Assembly (NCBI GenBank): GCA_000406005.1 | Contig: ASZN01000105.1 | Location: 1 to 13,131, forward strand | Origin: Candidatus Poribacteria bacterium WGA-3G | Lineage (GTDB): Bacteria > Poribacteria > WGA-4E > WGA-3G | Direction of reading: 5' to 3' | Length of the DNA: 13,131 nucleotides | Part shown: positions 5,399 to 13,084 of the stretch, piece after piece | Position numbering within the stretch: position 1 is the first letter of the stretch | Layout: every line of letters begins with the position of its first letter | Program-made: the position numbers and the translations under genes | Notes under the pieces: generated by a model | The model's input: the letters and a program-made list of their open reading frames with translations, nothing else | Database searches by the model: none | What the model was told of the DNA's origin: nothing

Positions 5399-7603
5399 TT
5401 AGGAGATGCGGGTGACGCGTTGTACGCCTTTTAACTGCCGAATCCCTTGCATGACGCTATCGAGCTGCTCAGCACCTGTTACATCTATTGTTAGGTTGTC
5501 GGAAGCGGTTGCGTCGAGGTGGATAGGTGAGGGTTGGAAGGTTCCACAGCGGATATTTACCTTGTATTGTGCGATGGCAGTTGTGATTTCACCGAGCATT
5601 CCGGGACGATCACTGCATTCGACAAGGATTTTGACGGGGTAAACATCAGGCGGTTGGTCTCCGTTTACCGAGGCTGGTTTCTCAGTCCATTTGACGGCCA
5701 AGAGTCGTTCGGGTTCGTCGAGGATGCGGATACACCCGGACCTATGCACAGAGACCCCACGTCCGCGGGTGAGGTAACCGACGACCGGATCTCCGGGTAT
5801 CGGGTTGCAACATTTCATAATCCGCATCATGCCTAAGTCGATATCGTTTTCGAGTTGGACGGCGGGGCCGGCTGATTTCCGTTTCGCGCCAACAGCCTCA
5901 GCAGGTTTGGTGTCAGGTTCGGGAACCTCGGGTTTCAAGAGGTTAACGACGTGTGTTGCCGATTCGTACCCGTTGCCGATACGGATGAAGAGTTCTTCAA
6001 GATTTTTGAGATTGAGTTGCTTGGCAATGTCAAGGAGTTTTGGAGAGTTGAGGCAATTCCGTGCGTTAAGGTAGGAGACCCGTAGTTCTGCTGCAATAAA
6101 TTTCTTTCCTAATTCGAGAGCGTCTGCCCTATCCTTATCTCGGAACCAGTGCCTAATTTTATTTCGTGCTGCAGCGGTTTTCACATGTGATAGCCAACTC
6201 CGGCTCGGTTTTGCGTTCGGCTGTGTCCGAATATTGACTTGGTCACCGTTTTCCAGAACACGTCGGATGGGTGCGATGGAACCGTTTACCTCTGCGCCGA
6301 CACATGTGTGTCCGATGTCGGTGTGGATTTTATAGGCGAAATCGATAACGGTCGCGCCTGCCGGTAGTGTGAAAAGGTCTCCCTTCGGCGAAAACACATA
6401 CACCTCATCTTGGAAGAGTTCCAATTTCATCGATTCCACAAACTGATGTGGACTGTCCTGTGTCTCCTGAATATCTTCAAGAATCTGTTTATAATTTGCG
6501 AAGATTGAACGTCCCTGTGCACTTGTCGGTACGCCTTCCTTGTAGCTCCAATGTGCAGCGATCCCGTCCTCAGCGACCTTGTGCATCTGATAGGTACGGA
6601 TCTGGACTTCAACTGTTTTACCTTCGTCAAGGATCGTTGTATGGAGCGATTGATACCCATTTTTCTTTGGATTTCCTATCCAATCTCGGAGTCGGTCGGG
6701 ATGGTAGTTCCATCTTTGATGGAGGGCACCGAGGGCGATATAGCAATCCGCTTCCGTTTTGACGAGGATCCGTAGTCCGATAAGGTCTCGAATTTCGTTG
6801 AAGGGTGTCCCTTTCTGTTGCATTTTATGGTGGATGCTATAGATGTGTTTCGTCCGTCCATCGACATCGGCATAGATACCTCGTTTTTCGAGGACCTGAC
6901 GAATCTGTTTCACCATTTTATCACAATAGGCTTCTCGCTCAGCGAGTTTCTGGTTCAGGAGTTCGGCAATCTTTCGGTATTCGCTCGGGTAGAGATGTTT
7001 GAATGCGAGATCCTCAAGTCGGCTCATGATACGCCAGATCCCCAAACGGTGTGCGATGGGCGCGTATATCTCCAGTGTCTCCTTTGCGATGCGTTGACAC
7101 TTCTCGCTTGTTAGGAATGTGAGCGTCTCCATGTTGTGAAGCCGATCAGCGAGTTTGATGAGGATGACCCGCATATCTTCCGCTGTTGCTAAGAGGAGCT
7201 TCCGGTAGGTTTCCGCTTGCGTTTTCCGGTGCATACGGTCTTCAACTGTTATAACCGCTTTTGCAGCTGCGGAAGCGACATTCGGTCTATACTGTCCGAT
7301 CTTCGTAACGCCTTCAACAAGATTCGCGATATTCGCGCCGAACCGTACTTGTAGTTCTTCGCGTGTGATCCCAGTATCTTCGAGGATGTCGTGCATGAGT
7401 CCGGCGCAGATCGTGTGCGTATCTAACCGGAGTTCGGCGAGTATTTCGGCGGTTTTGACGCAGTGCGAGAAATAGGGTTCACCGGACTTCCGCTTTTGGC
7501 CCGTATGCGCCTCTTGCGCGAAACGGTAACAGCGTTCGAGAAGCTCGATTTCCGCTTCAGGATTATATACTTGAATCTGACGGATCAGTGATTTGATACT
7601 CAT
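5399..7603 (-). CDS. relA: Bifunctional (p)ppGpp synthetase/hydrolase, RelA/SpoT family
   Basis: A 734-residue long RSH protein that makes and degrades the stringent-response alarmone. The N-terminal HD hydrolase domain looks intact: H47, HD at 71-72 in MHDILEDT, and LADRLHN with D153 and N157. The synthetase domain follows (about 245-355), with KHIYSI, D273, NPKKNGYQSLHTTI (311-324) and VEVQIRT with E332. A TGS domain spans about 399-460, a Cys/His-containing zinc-finger-like region about 588-627 (C598, C599, H620, C624), and an ACT domain about 655-734. The charged motif before the GYQSLH loop reads R304-L-R-D307, the basic RxKD-like version typical of bifunctional enzymes and not the acidic ExDD of synthetase-only RelA. 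The ATG lies inside recJ (41-bp overlap) with GGGAG upstream, so it is probably co-transcribed and translationally coupled. Confidence 0.96.
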   Translation of the reverse strand: MSIKSLIRQIQVYNPEAEIELLERCYRFAQEAHTGQKRKSGEPYFSHCVKTAEILAELRLDTHTICAGLMHDILEDTGITREELQVRFGANIANLVEGVTKIGQYRPNVASAAAKAVITVEDRMHRKTQAETYRKLLLATAEDMRVILIKLADRLHNMETLTFLTSEKCQRIAKETLEIYAPIAHRLGIWRIMSRLEDLAFKHLYPSEYRKIAELLNQKLAEREAYCDKMVKQIRQVLEKRGIYADVDGRTKHIYSIHHKMQQKGTPFNEIRDLIGLRILVKTEADCYIALGALHQRWNYHPDRLRDWIGNPKKNGYQSLHTTILDEGKTVEVQIRTYQMHKVAEDGIAAHWSYKEGVPTSAQGRSIFANYKQILEDIQETQDSPHQFVESMKLELFQDEVYVFSPKGDLFTLPAGATVIDFAYKIHTDIGHTCVGAEVNGSIAPIRRVLENGDQVNIRTQPNAKPSRSWLSHVKTAAARNKIRHWFRDKDRADALELGKKFIAAELRVSYLNARNCLNSPKLLDIAKQLNLKNLEELFIRIGNGYESATHVVNLLKPEVPEPDTKPAEAVGAKRKSAGPAVQLENDIDLGMMRIMKCCNPIPGDPVVGYLTRGRGVSVHRSGCIRILDEPERLLAVKWTEKPASVNGDQPPDVYPVKILVECSDRPGMLGEITTAIAQYKVNIRCGTFQPSPIHLDATASDNLTIDVTGAEQLDSVMQGIRQLKGVQRVTRIS

Positions 7604-10181
7604 GTTCTATGCGCTCCCACATAGATTCAATATTCTCTTTCAACTGAAACTCAACAAAAGAGGGATACGTCTGTTTAATCAAGTTGCCTCTTAAGTAAGT
7701 TGGCGAACGAGATAGATCACTTTTCTCAGCCGGACAGAGTTTTACAAGCCTGTGTCCCGGTTCTCCATACCGCTCAATAAACCCCAATTCTTCAAAGATC
7801 GTGAGTCCGGTTTCAACTGTTGAGGGTGCTCCGAGCGTGCCATTTAACATGGCGTTCTCAGCATATCCGTCCGCTCCGTTGGATTGGACGGCTTTACGTA
7901 TGCCGCCGTACAATTTCTGTAACTCGGCTTTTTCGGGATACTTCTTAGTGACCCAGTTCTGTATTGCTGTGCCATCTGCATCGCCGTAAATGAGATGCAG
8001 AAAAGAGGTATCTTCTGTAGCGAATGCCGGTGCACACCGTTTGAAAAAGAGGTTCGGACTCGGTGTGAGATGACAAAAGACGATATGTTTCACGAAGGGT
8101 AACACGTGAGGATTCTCGATAACTGTACTTGAAGCGATCGTTCGGAGTTCACCACGCGCGAGTTGTTGTGCGAACTCGGTTTCTTCTGCTGTCGTTGTCG
8201 TCACGTCGTGCCGCACGATCCCCTCAATGCTTTCTGGTAGGAGCCTCGTGAGCAGGCTGTCCAGCATTTCGTCATCCTGTACATAAATTATACAAGATTC
8301 TTCACGCGCAAGCAAGTTTAAAAGATATTTTTTTTTCGTAGTGTTGCGTCTGTTAACAAGTCTTACGGCGGAATCATCCTCAAGTGTCGGAAAAACATCC
8401 CAGTTCACCTCTCTACGCTCGGAACGGATTTTCCAGTCATTAAGGATCAATTGTACAGATCGATTCCCTTGCCATTCGTTAATTTCCGGTGAAAAGGCAA
8501 TATCAAGCAATAGATTAGGTCGATTGAAAGTGAAAAATTCATCGCCTGCCCTCCAAGCAATAGCACGTTTTCTTTCCACACCTTGTTTTATACTCATTGA
8601 TAGATGTTGTTTTTCTTTTCCCATTAGATTAGGGGCACCGCTAATTTTGACGCGTCGCGTACAAAAACGAGGAGGGTTATTTTCTCGTCCAAAGGGTTCA
8701 AATTGCTCCAATTCTTCTAAAGTTTCTAACGTTAAAACAGAAAGATAAGTTTCAAAATCAAGTTCAAGTTTCGGTTGGAGTGCTTCCTCTGTCAAACGCT
8801 CGGAAGCGTATTTGTTAAAAGCCTTCTTGAATTCGGGAATGTTTTCGGTTTTCAGCGTTAATCCTGCCGCAGCGGCATGTCCACCATGTTTTAAGAGCAA
8901 ATTTGTGCAATTGTTTAAACTGTCTGCAAGATTCATTCCTTCAATACAACGTCCAGATCCTGTAGCCTCTTGCCCTTCAACTGCAAGGACAAACACAGGT
9001 TTATGATGAATTTCAAGTAGACGAGATGCAACAATACCGACTACGCCTTTTGCCTTTTTGCCCCACTTGTCACTGTGAACAACAATGCTTTTTTGGGTAA
9101 GGTCTATTTCATTTTCAATAATATCTTGTGCGTGGTCTTGAATTTGTCTCTCCAATTCTTGCCGTTCACGATTTGCTTGGTCGAGTTCGGAAGCAATCCG
9201 AGTCGCTACATCATCATGTTCGGTAGTCAGCAGTTTAACCACCTTACGTGCTGTATCCATCCGTCCAGCGGCGTTGATACGGGGACCTAGCCCAAAAGAT
9301 AGGGATTTGCCTACAAGTTTCTTTGTGGCATAGCCTGCTACATTACATAAAGCGCGGATACCGAGTCGTTTGCGTTTATACACACCAGAGTGTTTCTCTT
9401 TATTAACTTCATTAAGTTCATCTAAGCCAACACGGCTCAAAGCGCGATTCTCTCCAGTCAGTGGGACAAGGTCTACAACAGTCCCCAACACCACTAAATC
9501 CAGCAATGATCTTAAAAACTTCACATCATTGTATAATCCGTGGGCAAGTTTAAACGCTAAACCGACACCAGCTAGGTCAGGGTAAGGGTACTCATTCCCT
9601 TGAATCTTTGGCGAAATTAGGGAGTGCGCCGGTGGCTGATCTACCGGATTGGGTTGATGGTGATCGGTGATAATGACATCTATACCGAGTTGATTGGCTA
9701 ACGCGACCTCCTTGACAGATGTGATACCACAATCTACAGTAATTAGCAACTTTGCTTTGTTTTTTTTGTGAATCTCTTCTACCGCACTTTTGGTCAGTCC
9801 GTAGCCTTCTCTAAAACGATTTGGGATATAATAGTCGGCAGGGGCATCCATTTCGCGGAATGTGTCAAACAATAGTGCAGTCGCAGTGGTACCATCGGTA
9901 TCATAATCACCATAGATACAAATCTTCTCACCGCGTGAGATCGCCTTGCGTATTCGTTCTACGGCTTTCTCCATACCTGCTAATTTAAAAGGGTCATGAA
10001 ACCCTTTAAGCTCCGCGAACTTTGGATAAAGGTAAGTTCTTGCATCTTCAGGATTTGTTATTTTACGGCTAACGAGCAGTTGTCCAACTAGCGGAGACAC
10101 CCTTAACTCTGCTGCCAATTTTAGGCTTTTATCCAGATCTGGAGTTTTGAATTCCCATTTTTTGTGAGGACGTTGAGTCAT
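7563..10181 (-). CDS. recJ: Single-stranded-DNA-specific exonuclease RecJ, long form
   Basis: An 872-residue DHH-superfamily 5'-3' single-strand exonuclease acting in recombination and mismatch/base-excision repair. The DHH domain carries GDYDTDGTTA (91-100), LITVDCG (146-152), TDHH (172-175) and VVDLVPL (235-241), then GLGPRINAAGRMDTA (297-311). The DHHA1 domain carries KHGGHAAAAG (431-440), and an OB-like segment follows (about 470-590). About 280 further residues resemble the long C-terminal region of Firmicutes-type RecJ; E. coli RecJ is near 577 residues. I chose the ATG at 10181 because MTQRPHKKWEF fits the family start. An in-frame GTG at 10217 would add 12 residues but has no ribosome-binding site. 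The 3' end overlaps rel. A diverged fragment of the first motif lies at 12289-12420. Confidence 0.95.
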   Translation of the reverse strand: MTQRPHKKWEFKTPDLDKSLKLAAELRVSPLVGQLLVSRKITNPEDARTYLYPKFAELKGFHDPFKLAGMEKAVERIRKAISRGEKICIYGDYDTDGTTATALLFDTFREMDAPADYYIPNRFREGYGLTKSAVEEIHKKNKAKLLITVDCGITSVKEVALANQLGIDVIITDHHQPNPVDQPPAHSLISPKIQGNEYPYPDLAGVGLAFKLAHGLYNDVKFLRSLLDLVVLGTVVDLVPLTGENRALSRVGLDELNEVNKEKHSGVYKRKRLGIRALCNVAGYATKKLVGKSLSFGLGPRINAAGRMDTARKVVKLLTTEHDDVATRIASELDQANRERQELERQIQDHAQDIIENEIDLTQKSIVVHSDKWGKKAKGVVGIVASRLLEIHHKPVFVLAVEGQEATGSGRCIEGMNLADSLNNCTNLLLKHGGHAAAAGLTLKTENIPEFKKAFNKYASERLTEEALQPKLELDFETYLSVLTLETLEELEQFEPFGRENNPPRFCTRRVKISGAPNLMGKEKQHLSMSIKQGVERKRAIAWRAGDEFFTFNRPNLLLDIAFSPEINEWQGNRSVQLILNDWKIRSERREVNWDVFPTLEDDSAVRLVNRRNTTKKKYLLNLLAREESCIIYVQDDEMLDSLLTRLLPESIEGIVRHDVTTTTAEETEFAQQLARGELRTIASSTVIENPHVLPFVKHIVFCHLTPSPNLFFKRCAPAFATEDTSFLHLIYGDADGTAIQNWVTKKYPEKAELQKLYGGIRKAVQSNGADGYAENAMLNGTLGAPSTVETGLTIFEELGFIERYGEPGHRLVKLCPAEKSDLSRSPTYLRGNLIKQTYPSFVEFQLKENIESMWERIEHEYQITDPSDSSI

Positions 10182-10281
10182 AATGCACCACTTTCTCTTA
10201 AAATGCGGCATCTGCACTTAGCAATATAGCGTAGAAGTCACATTTTGCATTCACAATGTGAGTTGCGCCTAAATGTTTTGC

Positions 10282-12051
10282 TTATTTGACTATTTCAAAG
10301 TCAATAACTCTAACTTCATAACTGTTTGATAGCCGTTTAGTCCTTGGCCCGATAATACTATAGTCCTTCATATTTATACCCACACAATATGGAATATCAA
10401 AAATACTACGACGAACAATCATTTTGCTTTCTAACGCAGCTATCTGTCCCGCAAATTCCAATACATCTGAATCAATCTGGTTTCCGTCCATATCGTAAAA
10501 TATGACGATACAAGAAACATTTTCTACAAGATTTCGGCCGGAATTTCGCAGAGAAAAGGTATAGGAAGCGGTTTCTGACCACGTTAGTTTGCCTCTTGAG
10601 GATAGATCACCCGAATTTTTTGAATCATCTGAGTGAAAAAATTTTGATTGATTTTTTTTGGATGCTCCTAATTCCTGCAAGGATTTTGTTCGTTGCACCT
10701 TGGCAAGTAGAAATTTGAGATAATTTATAGGAATGGCAAAGTTAAGATTTTGTCCATCGCGGATAGTCAAAACAGAAATACCAATGACTTCACCTTTTTT
10801 GTTTAATACCGGACCTCCACTACTTCCTTGAGAGATTGGAGCAGTCATCTGGAGTATTTTGTAGGCACCATCTCCCCGGATGCTACTGATAATTCCATCC
10901 GAGAACGTTCCTTCCAATCCTTTTGGGTTACCAGCTGCATAAACTGACTCACCAATCTCAATAGCGTCACTATTTCCAAGAGGAAGTGAAGGTATACCAA
11001 AAGCTGTAACCTGCAATATTACAAGGTCGCGATCTTCGTCAATAGCAGCTACTCCGTCAATGTTGTACTTTATATTTTGGCTAACTAATTTTGCATAACC
11101 CTTTAGAGCACCCCTGACGACATGAAGATTGGTGGCGATTTGCCCACTGCTTACGAAGAATCCACTACCCAATCCATGTGTCTCGCCGTTAGTATCCTTC
11201 ATAACCAAGAGCACTGTGGAGCCTAAGGCTTTTTTGGCAACCTGTTGTGGAGTTTGAGGGGAACTATACACATCAGATTTGGCAACAATAGAATTATGTT
11301 CACTGACGGAGATCTTCGCGAGCCTTCTACCAGTGTAGGCTTCAGTATAGTCAGAATCTAGTTGTATCGCTTTATCAAAATCTGAAATTGCGTTTTCAGG
11401 TTCTTTAAGCGCAATATTCACAGTAGCGCGGTGACAATAGGCTTGGATATAATCAGGTTTTATGCGTATTGCGGCATTAAAGTCTATTATGGCAGCATCA
11501 AGTTGACCGAGTTTGACCTTTGCGAGTCCTCGGTTATTGTAGGTGAAGGCTTCATCAGATTTTAACTGTATTGCCACATCATAGTCCGCAATAGCTGAAG
11601 CATAATGACCTAATTCTGACTTTGCATAGCCTCGGTTGTTATAGGCAACAGCATCGTTAGGCTTTAGTTGTATTGTTTTATCAAAGTCTATTATGGCGGA
11701 AGCATACTGACCCAGTGCGGATTTCGCATAACCCCGTTTGTTGTAGACAACAGCAAAATCAGGTTTTATGCGTATTGCGTTATCAAAATCTGAAATTGCA
11801 GAAGCGTGCTCCCCCAGCATGGACTTCACAACCCCCCGATTGTGGTAAGCAGCGGCATAATCTGGATTTAATTGTATGGCTTTATTAAAGGCAACAACAG
11901 CCTCTTCATACTGGTGAGTGTTGACTTTCACCAGTCCGTGGTTAAAATAAACAGTTCCTTGAACTGCAGAATTCATCCCGCAATTTATACCACTAAACAG
12001 GAAAATTCCCAAAATCACGAAACTTAGCCATAATTTTTCACTGTATTTCAC
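10282..12051 (-). CDS. Exported TPR-trypsin-like serine protease with C-terminal beta domain
   Basis: A 589-residue modular protein. Residues 5-24 form a signal-like hydrophobic segment; C24 is preceded by GIN, a poor lipobox, so lipidation is uncertain. About six 34-residue TPR units follow (34-237; pattern Y-x-NRG-x-AK-x2-LG-x2-A-x-I-x-DF). Next comes a trypsin/HtrA-like protease domain (about 270-450) with H310 (ATNLHVV), D342 (EDRDLVIL) and S411 (QGSSGGPVL), so the triad looks complete. There is no PDZ domain. The final 105 residues (485-589) look like an Ig-like or FxLyD-type beta sandwich. GTG start with GGAAG upstream. It is monocistronic, 100 bp upstream of recJ, and visibly more A+T-rich than the other genes. 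Envelope protein quality control or regulated cleavage of a TPR-bound partner is inference. Confidence 0.9.
   Translation of the reverse strand: MKYSEKLWLSFVILGIFLFSGINCGMNSAVQGTVYFNHGLVKVNTHQYEEAVVAFNKAIQLNPDYAAAYHNRGVVKSMLGEHASAISDFDNAIRIKPDFAVVYNKRGYAKSALGQYASAIIDFDKTIQLKPNDAVAYNNRGYAKSELGHYASAIADYDVAIQLKSDEAFTYNNRGLAKVKLGQLDAAIIDFNAAIRIKPDYIQAYCHRATVNIALKEPENAISDFDKAIQLDSDYTEAYTGRRLAKISVSEHNSIVAKSDVYSSPQTPQQVAKKALGSTVLLVMKDTNGETHGLGSGFFVSSGQIATNLHVVRGALKGYAKLVSQNIKYNIDGVAAIDEDRDLVILQVTAFGIPSLPLGNSDAIEIGESVYAAGNPKGLEGTFSDGIISSIRGDGAYKILQMTAPISQGSSGGPVLNKKGEVIGISVLTIRDGQNLNFAIPINYLKFLLAKVQRTKSLQELGASKKNQSKFFHSDDSKNSGDLSSRGKLTWSETASYTFSLRNSGRNLVENVSCIVIFYDMDGNQIDSDVLEFAGQIAALESKMIVRRSIFDIPYCVGINMKDYSIIGPRTKRLSNSYEVRVIDFEIVK
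11341..11952 (-). repeat. 102-bp coding repeat array encoding six TPRs
   Basis: The TPR array is repeated at DNA level with a 102-bp period. A 23-bp stretch at 11451-11473 recurs exactly at 11757-11779 (306 bp, three units). The 20-bp stretch ttatcaaaatctgaaattgc at 11372-11391 recurs exactly at 11780-11799 (408 bp, four units). A shorter shared stretch, aaagtctattatggc, occurs near 11480 and near 11684 (two units). The mosaic of identical pieces suggests unit duplication or gene conversion within the gene. Confidence 0.75.
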
Positions 12052-12288
12052 ACTGCTTCCTTTCTATATCTCAGGACTTTAGTTCCGAATGAAACATCAT
12101 AGGTCGGTCCCCTGTCTAACAACAGAACTCTGCACAAATTCGGGAAATATTTTAACACATTAGAAAAAAAGAAAAAGAAAAAATCATCTTTTCCACTACA
12201 CGCGGAACGAGAGTATAAAATAGACTCACCCCGAAGCTGAAGTTGAATTTCAAAGTCATCAAAGTCAGACGGACGAGGAGACATTCAT
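12052..12288. other. Upstream region of the protease gene, no supported gene
   Basis: It contains the ribosome-binding site of the protease gene (AAGGAAG near 12055-12062), a 21-bp purine tract on the plus strand (12163-12183), and at its right edge decayed sequence still faintly like recJ. I found no convincing promoter. A 78-codon minus-strand frame (12048-12284) crosses it, but it has no ribosome-binding site, starts inside the recJ remnant in the wrong frame, and owes a six-phenylalanine run to the purine tract, so I do not call it a gene. Confidence 0.5.
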
Positions 12289-12420
12289 CTAGCGGAATGT
12301 ATTGAGCAAGAGTGCCATCGCGGTGGTGCCATCAACATCATAATCGCCATAGATACAAATTTTCTCGCCGCGCGAAATCGCAGTGTGTATCCGCTCCACG
12401 GCTTTGTCCATATCGGCTAA
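12289..12420 (-). pseudogene. recJ fragment (DHH motif I region), broken at both ends
   Basis: Reading the minus strand from 12420, 43 codons end in TAG at 12291-12289. The peptide aligns without gaps to residues 68-110 of the intact RecJ in this window: by my hand count 35 of 43 residues and 103 of 129 bases are identical. It keeps the catalytic motif as GDYDVDGTTA. About half of the changed codons are silent, so it diverged as a working gene before it broke and is not a fresh copy. The TAG replaces the next codon; similarity continues weakly for a few codons (ATG, then AAT for GAT) and then fades. Upstream, homology stops at about 12421-12428, where the IS605-like right end begins. No start codon or ribosome-binding site is present. 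Confidence 0.8.
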
Positions 12421-12630
12421 TGTGATACCACCCACTACCTAAAGGTAGGGGCTTCGGTTTCATAGCGACTGCGGTTTTCTCTGAGAGTCCACGGTCTTAG
12501 TGTCGCTCCACCAGCAGGCCATTATTCCGAATCAGATCGGTTTTATCGCGCATCAAAACGCGGGTACCCCAGCCTGCAAAATGTTTTTCGCAGCGTTGAC
12601 GGGGTGTGTAAATATTTTGGCAGCGTTCCC
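12421..12630 (-). mobile_element. Remnant of an IS200/IS605-type element: right end plus tnpB 3' scrap
   Basis: On the minus strand a short frame (12630-12553) encodes GNAAKIFTHPVNAAKNILQAG and ends in TGA; VNAAKNILQAG matches the conserved C-terminal end of TnpB, just after the last RuvC acidic residue. That Asp-containing motif itself is lost. About 100 bp downstream, GAAGCCCCTACC-TTTA-GGTAGTGGG forms the subterminal hairpin (12431-12451 on the plus strand) typical of IS605-family right ends, the region that also gives the 3' part of the TnpB guide RNA. No TnpA and no complete TnpB are present. The element is immobile alone. Identification rests on motif memory, not a search. Confidence 0.6.
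12431..12451 (-). ncRNA. Subterminal hairpin of an IS605-like right end (possible relic of TnpB guide RNA)
   Basis: CTACC/GGTAG (12435-12439 and 12444-12448) with loop TAAA, extended by CCC/GGG (12431-12433 and 12449-12451) around a single bulged base. In intact IS605-family elements this hairpin is recognised by TnpA and is the end of the omega RNA scaffold, with flanking DNA serving as guide. Here the flank is the recJ fragment. Expression is not shown. Confidence 0.4.
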
Positions 12631-12904
12631 TTATAGAGGCGGTTCACCCCGACAACCCTCGTCAATACACATAGCACTCCGCTGGAGTCCAGTTACGGAC
12701 AATCTTGATTTCTATTCTCACTGCGAAGCAATATCACGCCTCTGGCGTGAAGAAGTCCTTATCTCTAAAGAGGTCTCTTTGCTCCAGCGGAGCAATATAT
12801 CTATAGAAAAGATTCGCACCTGCTCTTGCACTCCAGCGGAGTGCTATGTCCGAAACATTAGAAAACCATGTAACGAATTTAGTGCCAAAAACTTTACACA
12901 CCCC
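12601..12904. repeat. Inverted repeat pair, 22-bp arms 304 bp across
   Basis: The 22 bp at 12601-12622 recur inverted at 12883-12904 with two mismatches (TGCCAAAA..TTTACACACCCC). The left arm coincides with the tnpB scrap. The pair encloses, almost concentrically, a second exact 20-bp inverted repeat (12669-12688 and 12830-12849). This nested layout resembles a small non-autonomous palindromic element. No gene lies inside. Confidence 0.7.
12669..12849. repeat. Cluster of four micro-palindromes inside a 20-bp inverted repeat
   Basis: Four hairpins with 3-base loops occur in 181 bp: ACTCC-GCT-GGAGT (12676-12688), TCACGCC-TCT-GGCGTGA (12734-12750), TTGCTCC-AGC-GGAGCAA (12779-12795) and GCACTCC-AGC-GGAGTGC (12828-12844). 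Three share the core CTCC-AGC/GCT-GGAG. The first and last sit within an exact 20-bp inverted repeat (acatagcactccgctggagt). This is consistent with a dispersed palindromic repeat family; other copies would lie outside the window. Confidence 0.75.
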
Positions 12905-12973
12905 CTATGCAATGTAAACCGCTTTACTAACAGGACGATTTAGTTTTCGGTTTTTCTAAATTTTAGCCATCCC
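12905..12973. other. A+T-rich stretch without recognisable feature
   Basis: Between the inverted-repeat element and the G+C-rich repeat pair I see only low-complexity A+T-rich DNA (for example TTTTCGGTTTTTCTAAATTTTAG) and no coding signal on either strand. Confidence 0.5.
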
Positions 12974-13044
12974 GGCCCGGTAGGTGCGGTTGATGAAGTT
13001 TAAGAAAAAACAACCGTCGCAGGCCCCAGGCCCGGTAGGTTCGG
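12974..13044. repeat. Pair of GGCCCGGTAGGTKCGG repeats flanking a hairpin
   Basis: GGCCCGGTAGGTGCGG (12974-12989) recurs as GGCCCGGTAGGTTCGG (13029-13044), one mismatch, 55 bp apart. Between them CGGTTG (12987-12992) pairs with CAACCG (13011-13016) around an A-rich loop. On the minus strand this structure would follow the possible gene end at 13085 and could serve as its 3' hairpin. It looks like another dispersed repeat family, distinct from those at 5-127 and 12669-12849. Confidence 0.65.
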
Positions 13045-13084
13045 CAGGTAAACATAACTTCAGACGATTGACAAATATATATTA

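Noticed and set aside
5406..7114. Several plus-strand open frames of 65-104 codons
   Set aside because: All lie antisense within rel, which has a clear full-length domain match; they are shadow frames.
10182..10217. Upstream GTG start for recJ adding 12 residues
   Set aside because: No ribosome-binding site upstream, and the extra residues do not fit the usual RecJ N-terminus; the ATG at 10181 is preferred.
10239..10260. CACATT/AATGTG inverted repeat upstream of recJ
   Set aside because: Only a 6-bp stem with a 10-base loop and no U-tract; it could be an operator but nothing supports this.
12048..12284. 78-codon minus-strand frame whose stop overlaps the protease start codon (GTGA)
   Set aside because: No ribosome-binding site. 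It starts inside decayed recJ sequence in a different frame and contains a six-Phe run from a pyrimidine tract. The first 25 residues faintly recall N-termini of CHAT-domain proteins, but too weakly to claim.
12500..12943. 147-codon plus-strand open frame
   Set aside because: It runs antisense to the tnpB remnant and through the palindrome cluster, shows no domain and no ribosome-binding site, and its composition reflects the repeats.
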